DNA from: Gnetum montanum
Taxonomy: Eukaryota; Streptophyta; Gnetopsida; Gnetales; Gnetaceae
Length of the DNA: 21,583 nt
Reading direction: 5' to 3'
Assembly (NCBI GenBank): GCA_015680685.1
Contig: MNCI01030147.1
Location: 1 to 21,583, forward strand
Shown here: one piece after another, positions 9,394 to 19,433 of the stretch
Numbering within the stretch: position 1 is the first letter of the stretch
How the letters are laid out: every line of letters begins with the position of its first letter
Notes under the pieces: generated by a model
Database searches by the model: none
Told to the model about the DNA's origin: nothing
The model's input: only the letters and a program-made list of their open reading frames with translations
Program-made: the position numbers and the translations under genes

Positions 9394-11767
9394 CTAGAGA
9401 TGTAGGGCAATCAACCATACTAGGTTGTGAGGGTTGGAGAGGATTGTTGGATTGGAGAGGACTATTGGATTCGAAAAAGTGTCTTTTTTTGGATCAATTT
9501 TTTGAACCAATTGGTTGGAAAGCATTTTGTTGCTATAGCTATGGAGGATTCTCACCTTGCATGGATGGAGTAGGAGGTAACTAGGTTGATGGTAGAGGTG
9601 TGTGTATAGATGGATGCAAAGGGTGGTATGGATATGGGTTTTCCCTCGAGTAGATGGTGAATGTGTTTGGTGGTACTCTAGAAGATAATAGTGATGCTGA
9701 AATGAGGCATGAGTTGCAACACCTGTTGGAGATGGATTGTTGAACATAATACCTGTATGGATCTGGTTACCTATAAGGATATTACTACCTTGGCAGTAAC
9801 ATTCCCCACAATTGTGGTTGATGCCATTGTTGATATTGTTCATATGGTTGTGGTGGAACTCCACTTGGATAGTAAGCTTGTTGTTGTTAGTGGAACTATC
9901 TTGGATTACCATGAGGATAAGGAAATCATTTTGGTGCTTGCCTACGTGCTAGTTGAGGATTCAATGTCTACAACCTAGACTCTTGTAAGTGTAACATCAT
10001 AGGGCAACATCCCTTTGGATGTTTGTATTGACAAATGTCACAACCAGTTTCATCATTAGAGTTAGTTTTTTCAACTTCCTTTACAATAGTAGCTTTTCCC
10101 TTACCTGTTAGGTAGGCACGTTCAACCTCTTTTTACCTCCTGTGGTTATGATCATTATTTTTCTCTTTCGATTTTTCAGCAATCTTCATAACAGTCTAGA
10201 ATTTTTTCTCTAGAGAGTCCCATAATTTTTCAACCTTTGTCAAAATATCAGAAATAGATTTTTGGAAGGGCAAGGTTTTCATGTTCACCACTTAATTAAG
10301 TGGTGACTCCTCCTCATCACAAAATCAGACCTCTCATTTCCTAATGGAAGGGTTCCTATTATACTTTTTCACACTTTCCCTTTTTTGCAACTCACCTTCT
10401 TCTTTTACTACCTACTTAATCAGTCTTTGGATTTGATAAGCTCTTAATTTAAAAAATATTCCTTGGGAATACACACCAAGAGTTCTTCTAGGTTTTTCTT
10501 TAAGCCCATCTATGATGTGGCAAAGTTATTTCCTCTGAGAATAACCATGGCTAGGGCATTAGTGTAAGAGTGAATAGTATCTGTCCATGGTGGCATCCAA
10601 GGGTTCATGTGTTTCCTATTTTCAGCCTTGGATTTTCCTTCTTAGATTAGACACTATGGAGTACATCTAGTATTTTTCATTAAATAGTTCTACCATGGTA
10701 CTCCATCAGTAAATGGATTTTGGTTCCAAGGACTAGTATGAGCTCTCAGCTTTCTTAATGAATGTCCTAGGGAAAAGATTGCGTTTTTGCCAGTCATTTT
10801 CAATGTTTTGTAAGGCATAGGTATCATGGAAAGCTTATAGATGATTCTTAAGATTAGAATTGTATCCCCTCAAATCATGGAATATTATTCTTGTCTAAGC
10901 ACTTGATTTGACTATCTTTCATATGCTTGGTTGGAATTCTAACTACCTCTACAATGTTAAGCATACTTCTAGTCACTAACAGAGGTTTCTCATCATGATT
11001 GTATCGATGATGGTTCTTACCACCTCTGCATTCTTGATGGCCTTGATAGTCATTGTTGTCTTGTTGATCACCTTTATTAAGGTTATTTCGATGATAGCTT
11101 CTATGAGAACTGGTAGATGAAGAGGAATGTTTAGAATTAGATGAAGAGGATGGAAAGGAAGGTGGATCACCATTGCCAACATGGTATCCATCATCATGTT
11201 TCTACTCATTATGACCACCATCCTTAGATCCCTTGCTATTGTGATGCTTACCTGAGTCCCTACCTTGATTTTTACTTTTCCCCAAACTTGGTTTGTGAAT
11301 AGTTGATCATAGGTTTAGGATCCCACCATTGTTACCAATAATAGAGGATGAAGAATCTTTAGGCTAAGAATCTTCAAAGGGAGGCTCCTCATTGTCATCT
11401 TGATCTAGTAGGAACAAGGAATTAGTGAAATGTTTTCCCTTTGTAGCATCATGGTGCTTCTCTTGATGTTGATCTCACTTGTATTATGTTTTAGTGGGAT
11501 GATAGTCCTTAGTATCATAACGATTCATAATGTATTCCTTGTGAAGATCTAGAATGTCCAACTTCTTAAGAGTTTGAAATAACATCCCAGGTACAGATCA
11601 ATCAAGGGGCAAGATGATGTTCCCTTCATATCATGCAATTTTAGCCATTGATCTTGATGTAGGATGAAGGTGAAGTTTGGTACATACTCATCTAAATGAG
11701 TATATACCACTTTGCACTCCTATGGCACCAACGGTTTGACATCTTCATGCTTGTGAGAAGAAGACAT
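9394..11767 (-). pseudogene. gag: gag remnant of the minus-strand element
   Basis: The likely start is the ATG at 11767-11765, about 130 bp inside the primer site; it opens MSSSHKHEDVKPLVP and then meets a stop. In the same general frame a Ser/His-rich basic stretch (about 11150-11000, including NSKHSSSSTSSHRS), the KPLLVTRSM segment and a capsid-like region follow. A zinc knuckle CDICQYKHPKGCC occurs at 10042-10004, spacing C-x2-C-x3-H-x4-C. A Gln/His/Pro/Ser-rich linker follows to about 9400. Each block has a counterpart in the same order in the gag at 19434-21583, which supports the reading. More than a dozen stops are present. Gag would have formed the particle and packaged element RNA. 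Confidence 0.8.
10004..10042 (-). other. Gag zinc-knuckle codons
   Basis: Thirteen codons read CDICQYKHPKGCC, matching C-x2-C-x3-H-x4-C. This spacing is one residue shorter than the retroviral C-x2-C-x4-H-x4-C and is what I recall for Athila-type gag. The same pattern is at 20880-20918 in the second element. Confidence 0.8.
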
Positions 11768-11899
11768 TTTGCAAAACAAATAAAATTATCAGTGTGCTTA
11801 GTAGTTATCTATCATGTGAGAGTGATATTAACCTTGAGTTCATCCAATGATATTAATAATATTCACTAATCCTAGATAGCACACATTCAATAAACAAAG

Positions 11900-11917
11900 T
11901 CCCCAACAATGATGCCA
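11900..11917 (-). other. Primer binding site, tRNA-Asp type, mutated
   Basis: On the minus strand the site reads TGGCATCATTGTTGGGGA, starting one base inside the 5' LTR. The plant tRNA-Asp(GUC) 3' end predicts TGGCGCCGTTGCCGGGGA (recalled, not searched). Thirteen of 18 positions match and all five differences are transitions, as expected from cytosine deamination on either strand. The position and the matching site at 19309-19326 support the call. Confidence 0.82.
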
Positions 11918-11918
11918 A

Positions 11919-12831
11919 TGATGAGCAACTAGGTACCCCTATGTGTAACATATGAATCAGAAAGCATTCACACATGATCTGGTTGAATTTCAAGGACTTT
12001 ATAATTTCCAGCACACTAGTCTTTTAGGAAGTGAACCTTTCCTTAAGGTTATTCATTGTCTTCCCAATTACACTTGTCATATACACTCGTATGGTTAAGT
12101 GTAATATCTGATTTTTATCATTTTGTATTTTATGGTTTTGGTGTTTAAAGAGAGATAAAGTAATTGGATTAACTAATTTAATTTACCTAATTAACTAGTA
12201 TTTAAGAAGTCCTAACATAAGCAACCAATTCCACTTTTTGTACATGTCCTGAACCCATGTATCCACTGCTGGGTTATCAAGTGCTATGCTATTGGGTGTA
12301 CTAAGTAATAACACTGCTGGGATTACTAAGCGAATACATGTTACACTCGAAGTAGTCATACCTAAGTGTTTAATCTATCTAGCTTGTCTTGCTTAATTAC
12401 TTCATTAGCTTAATTATGGGAAAACATTGAATAAATAATTGAAAACATTAAATGCATAAATGAAAAATTTAAGCTATCGAGAATGTTGTAAGGTTTATCA
12501 ATAAGTTCATCTTTATTGCCATAAATACTATCATGCTCAGGTACAACAATGCTCAAATAATGATCCATACACCCAATGAGTCCTACTGTGGGTACTCAAG
12601 AAACATATTCTATCTTTCAAATAGACAAACTACAAGAGCTTTACTACTATGAAAATTCATGTCATAAATGTAGCTGGTGAATATGTATTTATAGACTAGG
12701 ACATACCCCTATGTCGACGGGGTTGCATCAACGTAATACACTTCGTTGACAAGGCCTAGTTGATGCTACAAACTACATTGACGGGTCCTAGTTGATAAGG
12801 CCTAGTCGATGTGATAGATCAAAACTCATTA
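11919..12831 (-). repeat. 5' LTR of the minus-strand element
   Basis: It is 913 bp, beginning TGATGAG on the plus strand and ending CTCATTA, one transition from the expected CTCATCA. It is homologous to 535-1439 throughout, with small indels. Its TATA box is at 12693-12686, and U3 repeats with GTCGAC/GTTGAC-type cores lie at about 12710-12815. The primer site abuts its internal end, which identifies it as the 5' LTR. Confidence 0.94.
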
Positions 12832-12836
12832 AGCTA
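12832..12836. repeat. Target-site duplication AGCTA, right copy
   Basis: AGCTA directly after the LTR end, identical to 530-534. Confidence 0.92.
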
Positions 12837-14439
12837 TAAGCTAAACAAGTTCTAAGGTTTGAGGTCCAACATAGTTATTTAGAGGGTATTGCTCTATAGC
12901 AAATAAAAATATAAAATAATCTTAATTAAGTACCAATTAAAATATAAAGGCATAATCATATATATAATAACTAAGGTGTATCATGTACCAAATGTAGAGC
13001 CCTATTTACCAATGATCTATCCATTGCCTAATACTTGTTTACTCAAAACAAGCTTGAAAACTTGTTTTAGAAAAAGGTTTAGGGAGATGGTAAAATGAAG
13101 CATAAATACAAAAAAGGCTTTAATTTTACTAGCCAAATATTAGAAGTACCTTACATGATAAAATAAAATCTTTACATCCAACAATTTCAATATCCATATG
13201 AGCACTAATTAGTATGGTAAGAATGGAATTATACTATCTCTAAGTTGAAATATAAAGATGGAATAATGAGTTGCATGAATATTGGATACATCTATTATAC
13301 TTAGGATTTATTACTACTAATGTATTTTGAATAAGTTCATATATCTATAAGATCCTTAAGATCTACATAAATGTAATAAAATATTAATATTAATATCAAT
13401 ATTTGTAAAACTCCAACAAGGATTAGTGCACATACGCTTAAAATAAATTAAAACAATTATGATATAAAACAAACCTGATAACAACATCCACCTAGCACAT
13501 AGCTTAAACTAGTGATTAAAAAGTCAAGAAGATATGCTACTCTTCTTGAGAAATGACTAGAAAAATTTGGTCACTTGGTTGACTTAGCAAAAAAGCTCAA
13601 TGCATATTAAAATAGCTTAATATTTTTAATTTTAAGCATTTTAAAACTTCATTAAAGCTCACTATAAATAAATCAAACAAATATATTTAATAAGAATAAT
13701 TAATATATAATAAATAGTACAAAAGGGTCATGCATATAAATAATTAATATTAATGTCAAACTTATAGGATCATATGTTTTAAAAAATACATTGAAATCTA
13801 GAATGTAGAGAGACATAAAAGTAATCAAAATAGATATAATAGAGATGATGCTTGAACATAGAGTTGTGAGGTAGATAAATGATATCTAAACCAAAATAAA
13901 GGCATGAAACTAAGAGTGTTCTAATACAACTACAACCATCAAGAGTAGCAAAGCTACAATAGATGTAGTAAAATAGATGTAGTAAAGTTAAGGCCAACAA
14001 GATAATGGAAAATATTATAGCAACTTGTTAAGGCACAACATAATGTTTTCAATTTTCTCAAAAATTGTATTAAGGTTTTTTACTTAATCTTTCTAGTCTT
14101 TTCAGCTTTTATTTTATGTTTTTGAAAATGTAGAAGAAATCTAGTGATTAATCAAATTTCTTTAATTATAACTAATTAATTATAAAAAATTGCAAAAGTC
14201 AAAAATATTAAATGCATGAGTCAAATTAGATTATCTTAAAAGTCAAAGTGGTGATTAATCATTATATTGATGAGTTGTCATTGTTTGAACATTTATTGGT
14301 TCAAACATATAGTTAAAACCTAAATAAAATTTAAAATATCAATCTTAAGCTTAACACACATAGGTTTAAGGTATAAACATAAAGCATAAGCTAGTTAAGT
14401 AAAACTTCAAGGATTCATGTCACAAGACATATCAAATAA
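12837..14439. other. AT-rich flanking DNA, no gene seen
   Basis: About 1.6 kb with stops in all frames. The longest open stretch (14000-13779, minus) is low-complexity and rich in Tyr, Phe and Leu, as chance ORFs in AT-rich DNA are. The first 35 bp, read on the minus strand, may be the beginning of a Copia-type LTR (TGTTGGACC at 12871). A short 14-bp tandem repeat lies at 13958-13985. I see no transposon ends or RNA genes. Confidence 0.6.
13958..13985. repeat. Two-copy 14-bp tandem repeat
   Basis: AATAGATGTAGTAA occurs twice in direct succession with no mismatch. It looks like an ordinary small replication-slippage duplication. Confidence 0.7.
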
Positions 14440-14444
14440 GGAGG
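14440..14444. repeat. Target-site duplication of the solo LTR, left copy
   Basis: GGAGG precedes the LTR and AGAGG (15287-15291) follows it. Four of five bases match and the difference is a transition. This supports a 5-bp duplication that has aged. Confidence 0.6.
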
Positions 14445-15286
14445 CAAAGAATCAGATTTTTTATAGCTCAATATTGGAGCCTCGACATCGAGTATCCAAT
14501 GTTGAAGCCTAGGGCATAATGTCAGATATCTGATATTGCAGAGTATATGTCAGCCTATAAATATAGCACCTGGGCTCACGATTTTTCATAGCTTTTCATG
14601 AGTTTTTTTTCATAGTTAGGGAAGCTCTTGAAGTTTGTTTTTTTCAAAGTTAGAATATTTTCTAAGTGCCTACAATAGGAGTCTAACTGTGTATAGATCT
14701 TTGTTCGAACACTAATGTACCTAAGTGCAACAGTGTAATGGGAATAAAAACAAACGCTCTTGATAATCCTTGTAGCATTGAGAATAGATTAATGTTTCCT
14801 TTAATGTACTTTACTTTCATGCACTTACTTTAATGAATTTAAATTAAGCAATTAATTTCTAGTTGTTAATGAACACAAGCACGACTACTTTGAGCATACA
14901 TATAGTGCTTGGTAACCCAACAACGCTTAATGTTTGGTAACCTAGTAGCACTATATGTGTTTAGGATGTGTCTAGGAAAGTGGGATAGGTACTTGTGTTA
15001 GGCTAGCTAGGCAGTGAATGAGTTAGATCTTAAATTACTCTACCTTTCATTCTTGTTGTAGGTGACTAAACTTATAAGAAATAAAATGAGAAAAATCATG
15101 TACCTCAATTACACTTAAACCATACCCTTGAGCTTTGGGAAGATAACAAGAATTCTCAATACCCATTTTACTTCCTAGAGGAACTAGTGCACTGGAGAAC
15201 TATAAGTCCACGGAATTTGACCGAATTCCGTGTGAACACCTTAGTGATTCATATGGTTGGCTGTAGGGGTACCTTGCCGCTCATCA
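14445..15286 (+). mobile_element. Solo LTR of the same Ty3/gypsy family
   Basis: The last 120 bp closely follow the other LTRs, including GATTCATATGGTTGG and GTACCTTGCCGCTCATCA. The TATA box is at 14556-14563. TGGTAACCCAACAACG repeats are at about 14909-14951. The start is placed by alignment to the LTR at 18417: CAAAGAATCA stands where TGATGAGTCA is expected, so the terminal TG has become CA. No primer site follows 15286 and no polypurine tract precedes 14445. With the flanking GGAGG/AGAGG this indicates a solo LTR left by recombination between the two LTRs of a former element. Length is 842 bp. Confidence 0.82.
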
Positions 15287-15291
15287 AGAGG
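15287..15291. repeat. Target-site duplication of the solo LTR, right copy
   Basis: AGAGG directly after CTCATCA, paired with GGAGG at 14440-14444. Confidence 0.6.
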
Positions 15292-15920
15292 CGTATATGT
15301 TATTGGGATGCTACATTAATACCTCTCCTACTTATATAAATGGAACCATAATTTATGGCTAAATGCATATATAGCCCCATTAGATTTAATCTTATGACTT
15401 ACATTAATGCAAGCTAATTAATATTTAAAATTTAATATTATCTAATATTAAATAAAATAAAAAATTTAATGTTATATTATAATGCTTCTGTAATATTCAA
15501 AAATAATGATTATAAGGGGGGCATTATTCACTTGGGTAGAACATGTGATTTGGGATTTTCAAGTTAAAATTTTTATCCTAAGGAATATACTAAGACACAT
15601 TCCATTCAAGGCATAGTTTATTATATAGTTTTTATTCTTCAAGATGAGGGAAGAAGGAAATGGAGAAAGGGAAATATCTAGACTTGAATTTATATATCTA
15701 AATATATACCCCAAAGCATATAGCTAACATGACACTTTAGTAAAGCTTATGTAGAATATTAAGGTACCTCAAGTTTCATTTAAATTGATAATATTTTGTC
15801 ATGTTTCTATTTCCAAATATTTTTTTATGATAAATATTATAATTATATGTATTTATCTTAAGTAAGCCTTTAAAAATTCAACTTAAGGTATTTATATGGA
15901 TAATTTAGAAGTTGCAAAAG
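15292..15920. other. AT-rich DNA, no gene seen
   Basis: About 630 bp, extremely AT-rich around 15410-15480 (runs of TTAATATT and AAATAAAATA). No ORF, RNA gene or repeat family is recognisable. Confidence 0.6.
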
Positions 15921-16670
15921 AACTACACAAAAAAACATATTTAGAGATATTTTTAAATCATCTCATTTTTAAATATGCCTTCTAAGATGTTTCCATCCTT
16001 AAAATCAAAAGAATTAGAGGCATTTCCTATAAAAGTGCCTCTAATGCTCAATTTACACGTGTTTCTTTTTTATGCACCTTTATTAAAAATAACATTTAGA
16101 GGCATTTCTTGAAGCACCTCTAGTGCAAGATGCTAGAAGTTCACTAGAGAAACCTATTTTAGAGGCTTTTTCTCTAAAATACCTTAAATGATTTTTTAAA
16201 GGTATTTTTTAGAAGAATATTTAATATATTTGGAGGTTTTTTTTATGAAAATGACTCTAATTTTTAGATACTCTAATTTCAAATATTTTCCTTTAATTGC
16301 AAAGTTTTGTTTGGTTAGAGATGTTTTCAAAAAATGCTTCTTATGATATTTTAGAGGCATTTTTAGGAGAGACTCATCTAATGGAATTATATATGGGTAC
16401 TAGAAGTGACACTTTCTAAAAATACATCTAATAATATTTTAGTAGAATTTAATGAAAAAATGCCTCTTTTGCTTGAAGAATAACTCTACTCTTAGTGAGG
16501 TTAATCAATTGACCAAACCAAGGTAGTTGTATATTTAATGTACATTTTAGAGGCATTTTAAAAGAAATTTCTCTAATGATAGGTTAGATGCATTTTTTAA
16601 AATTCCATATATTAAAATCATTTTTAGGAAATGCCACTAAAGAGTTATGATGATGTTTTCTCAAAAATAC
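15921..16670. mobile_element. Candidate CACTA-type DNA transposon end with subterminal inverted motifs
   Basis: At least eight copies of a TTAGAGGCATTT-like motif and its inverse occur in 700 bp, often paired as hairpins. Clear pairs are ATTAGAGGCA / TGCCTCTAAT (16013-16045, 10-bp perfect arms) and ATTTTAGAG / CTCTAAAAT (16156-16180, 9-bp perfect arms); others lie near 16094, 16355, 16545 and 16620. The left edge reads AACTACACAAAAAAAC at 15921, one base from the CACTAC start of plant CACTA elements. Known: CACTA elements carry many short subterminal repeats in both orientations. I cannot find the other terminus (no clear GTAGTG end), and no transposase is recognised, so the boundary is provisional. 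Confidence 0.5.
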
Positions 16671-17579
16671 GTCTATTTATCTTTTAAAAATAAGAAAATG
16701 TATAATACATGTAATCATGGAGCATAATATTCATTCAAAAACTAAACCCTACAAAATGTTACATTATTATTTAGTCCATAAAAGAAAAACCCAAATATTA
16801 TGTGCCCTCATTACATTACTATCATTCTCACATTTATTATTACTATTGTAATTGTGTTCTAGAATGCTTAAAATCACATCATGATTGATGTTTGCACCAA
16901 CATCATGATTTACACCCATGTTCAAGATATGATTACCACCCTTATTGCTCCTTTGTACTTGTTGCAAAATTCATCACTAGGATTGATTTAGTTATAGATA
17001 ATAGTTTTTCTTTATCTTTGTCCTTAGATGCTACTTAAAAGATGCATATGACAATTACATGGAGCTTAATAGATTTGGTAACCTTCAAGGCATTTGTTTA
17101 TGGTATTGTTTATTGTATTAATTAGTATAGAAATATCACCTTGAGATATTAATATTTCTATAACTAGTCTAAAAGTGAGGCATAGTATCAGGGATCTATT
17201 AAGCAGTACTTAATATGTTTTATTCTTAACTTGTTTGTATTATTGTATATGTAATGTAACATCTTTACTCCTAATGTAGTAGCTTTGTAGGCATGAGCTG
17301 TAACAAATATTTATTACTAGCATAATATTTTTTAAAATTTAATCTATGGTTGGCTAACTTATATAATAGAATAATAATTTAGATAATGTTGTATAACATT
17401 AAAAGATAGTTATCTTAAGGAAAAAAATCAAAGATCAAATCTTGTATAATTTAGGATGTAAACATTACTCTAAATCATAACTACATATTCTATTTAGTCA
17501 TTATAATATTTTTAATTTGGTATTTTTAGTATACTTTTATTTAATTTCTTCAATGTTAATTTTCAAGAACATCTAAGTT
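16671..17579. other. AT-rich DNA, possibly transposon interior
   Basis: About 900 bp without a convincing gene. A 66-codon minus-strand open stretch at 16967-16767 is rich in Asn and His and matches nothing I recognise. If the motif cluster to the left is one end of a CACTA element, this could be its interior, with the LTR at 17580 inserted into it; that is inference. Confidence 0.4.
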
Positions 17580-18416
17580 TGATGAACAATTAAATTGTTA
17601 TGTGTAACATTGTACCTATGATATCATAGTTGTGATATTGTATGTTTTAATACAAAATTACAAATGTAATGTATTTGAGGTAGGTGAAACCTATAAATAC
17701 TACCCATATATAGAATTAAAGGTATTATTTGGTCATTTATATAGTGAAAGTCTTGTAGTTTGTTTTTGTAGAAGTTAGAATAGTCAACAAGTGCACATAG
17801 TGTGAACTTGAATTAATTAACAATCTTATTGAGTGATCTTACATATTTAATGAGAGAAATAAGATTGAGATTGATTCATCTTAATTACAACACTCTAACT
17901 AGATTAAAATTTATTTTTAATAGAAGTTATATGCTCATGCACATAGCTTAATGTTTACTTTTATATGTACTTAGTTGATGTTTTAGTTTCCATTGTACAT
18001 TATAATATGGTAAAATAAGCATAACCACTTCGAGTGTAACATATGTTCACTTGGTAACCCAATAACATTAATACTTGGTTAGCATAATCATAATACATTT
18101 GGTAATCCTAGTAGTGAATATATGCATTCAGAACATGTATAAAAAGTGGGAATGGATGCTCATTAATTAGGATATATTAGACTTTTTTTTATTACATTTA
18201 GGTTAGAATGGTTTAAATTTATATACTTTAATTATTATCCATTAACATCATCAATCATGTGCCTTAGTTATACTTAACCATACGCACTAAAGATCATACA
18301 AGTATAACTAAGAAAATAATAACTTGTAATCATGCTTCATGATTTAGATATCATCCTACTCTACTCCACAGATTACGATCAAGTTACTTGTGAATGCTTA
18401 GGATTTGTATGGTTGG
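17580..18416 (+). mobile_element. LTR of the same family, interrupted near its 3' end by a second element
   Basis: It starts TGATGAAC, one base from the family start TGATGAG. The TATA box is at 17692-17699, 112 bp in. TGGTAACCC-type repeats are at about 18043-18112. The 3' part follows the other LTRs up to TATGGTTGG at 18416; in the solo LTR the same block continues for 26 more bases to CTCATCA. At 18417 a new LTR begins instead. No purine-rich tract precedes 17580, so it is a 5' LTR or solo LTR rather than a 3' LTR. Its missing end and its own 3' flank should lie beyond the window. Confidence 0.78.
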
Positions 18417-19307
18417 TGATGAGTCATCATTTTTCAGGCCCTGATGTTAGATACCTAATGTCAGAGCCAAGTAGTGACATTGGATACCCAACGTTAAAGC
18501 CAAGAAGTGATGTAGGATATTCAATGTTGCCTTCTTTGGGTTGGCCTATAAATATAGCACTTGGATGCCCAATTGAGGGAGGAAGAGTAGTAGTAGAAGA
18601 TAATTTTAGTTTCATTTTTTGGCAATTTTCTTAAAGTTTTGTTATTCCTAGTGCATGCCTATAGTATGATGTTTGTAATCATACAACACCTTTGTTTGAG
18701 TGTGACATACTTGGACACATTACATGACTAGTAATAAAGATCAAGATTACCTCCATCATTGTAGCGTCCACTTAGATTATTATTAGTTTTTATTGTTAAT
18801 TATTTCTTACTTTCTTTAGTTAAATTTTTTTATTTTTTTGCTATTTACTATTCTTGTTATTAAGCGGAATGTGTATGGCTTAATCACAAGTGTTCAAGTG
18901 TAGATACTTGGTAACCTAGTGGTGTATTGTTTGGCATAACCAATGACATATGTGTTGTAATCCCAGAAGTGGTCTCACGAAGTCCAAGACATATATGAAT
19001 GGTTAAGGGCAAATATCCATTGCACATAGGCTAGTCAGATTTCACTTTCCATTATCCATTAGCTTAATTAATTTACCCTTTTATCATCAGCAGGAGTAGC
19101 ATATAATTAGATAATAGCATATGCCTCACTTTGGAATAAACCATACATGAAAAAGCTACCACTAGTCCAAGTGGGAAGATAGTGAACTGCAATTAGAGAA
19201 TAATGATTTAGATACCACAAGTAGTCCCATCTATGGAATTCAACCGAATCATGCGTGAATGATTGTGATTCATATGGTTGAGCGTACGGGTACCTTGCCG
19301 CTCATCA
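18417..19307 (+). repeat. 5' LTR of the nested element
   Basis: It is 891 bp, starting TGATGAGTCATCA and ending GTACCTTGCCGCTCATCA. It holds three U3 repeat units (18437-18529), TATA at 18547-18554 and TGGTAACC-type repeats at about 18911-18980. Its last 110 bp are very like the solo LTR at 14445-15286. The primer site one base beyond 19307 identifies it as a 5' LTR. Confidence 0.9.
18437..18529 (+). repeat. 33-bp U3 tandem repeats of the nested element
   Basis: Units at 18464-18496 and 18497-18529 are each 33 bp and share AGCCAAG-AGTGA followed by GGATA and CAA-GTT. A shorter unit lies at 18437-18463. The period is close to the 32-bp units in the minus-strand element, but the sequence is largely different. 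They lie directly upstream of the TATA box. Confidence 0.65.
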
Positions 19308-19308
19308 T

Positions 19309-19326
19309 TGACACCATTTTCGGGGA
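19309..19326 (+). other. Primer binding site of the nested element, tRNA-Asp type
   Basis: It reads TGACACCATTTTCGGGGA, one base after the LTR end. Thirteen of 18 positions match the recalled tRNA-Asp complement TGGCGCCGTTGCCGGGGA; four of the five differences are transitions. Confidence 0.82.
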
Positions 19327-19433
19327 TGGTGCTAGTTATCTAAATTAGTTATATTATACACGATCACTATAAAAGGTATTAACGATATATCTTTTAGAAA
19401 CTTTTAGCTCCCATACTCCAAAAACCAACAATA

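Larger units (their letters stand above)
535..12831 (-). mobile_element. Complete but decayed Ty3/gypsy LTR retrotransposon, 12.3 kb
   Basis: Two related LTRs (905 and 913 bp) in the same orientation bound the element, with a perfect AGCTA duplication outside. Short inverted ends TGATGAG / CTCATCA are intact at the left LTR; the outermost right end has CTCATTA. A primer site resembling the tRNA-Asp 3' end lies inside the right LTR, and a C-run (G-run on the coding strand) lies inside the left LTR. Minus-strand order is gag, protease, reverse transcriptase, RNase H, integrase, spacer, extra ORF, which is the Ty3/gypsy pol order. The primer type, gag knuckle and extra 3' ORF suggest an Athila-like plant lineage, but I did not settle the clade. 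All ORFs carry many stops and frameshifts, so the copy is dead. Confidence 0.95.

Noticed and set aside
9394-9912. 172-codon minus-strand open stretch, the longest in the window, as a gene
   Set aside because: It lies in the gag linker of the retroelement and its residues match the Gln/His/Pro/Ser-rich linker of the other gag copy; it is a chance open part of a dead gag.
13779-14000. 73-codon minus-strand ORF as a small gene
   Set aside because: Low-complexity Tyr/Phe/Leu composition in AT-rich DNA, no recognisable features, and it overlaps a small tandem repeat.
15921-16497. Short CACTA-type MITE ending at the CTTAGTG near 16497
   Set aside because: The flanking triplets (AAG, AGG) do not match and the inverted motifs continue past 16497, so this end is not supported.
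14445-18416. The LTRs at 14445 and 17580 as the pair of one short element
   Set aside because: No primer site follows the first and no polypurine tract precedes the second, the first has its own duplication, and the DNA between resembles a CACTA end rather than gypsy interior.
18332-18634. 100-codon plus-strand ORF, and the overlapping minus-strand one
   Set aside because: They cross the junction of two LTRs and the U3 tandem repeats; repetition keeps them open. Not coding.
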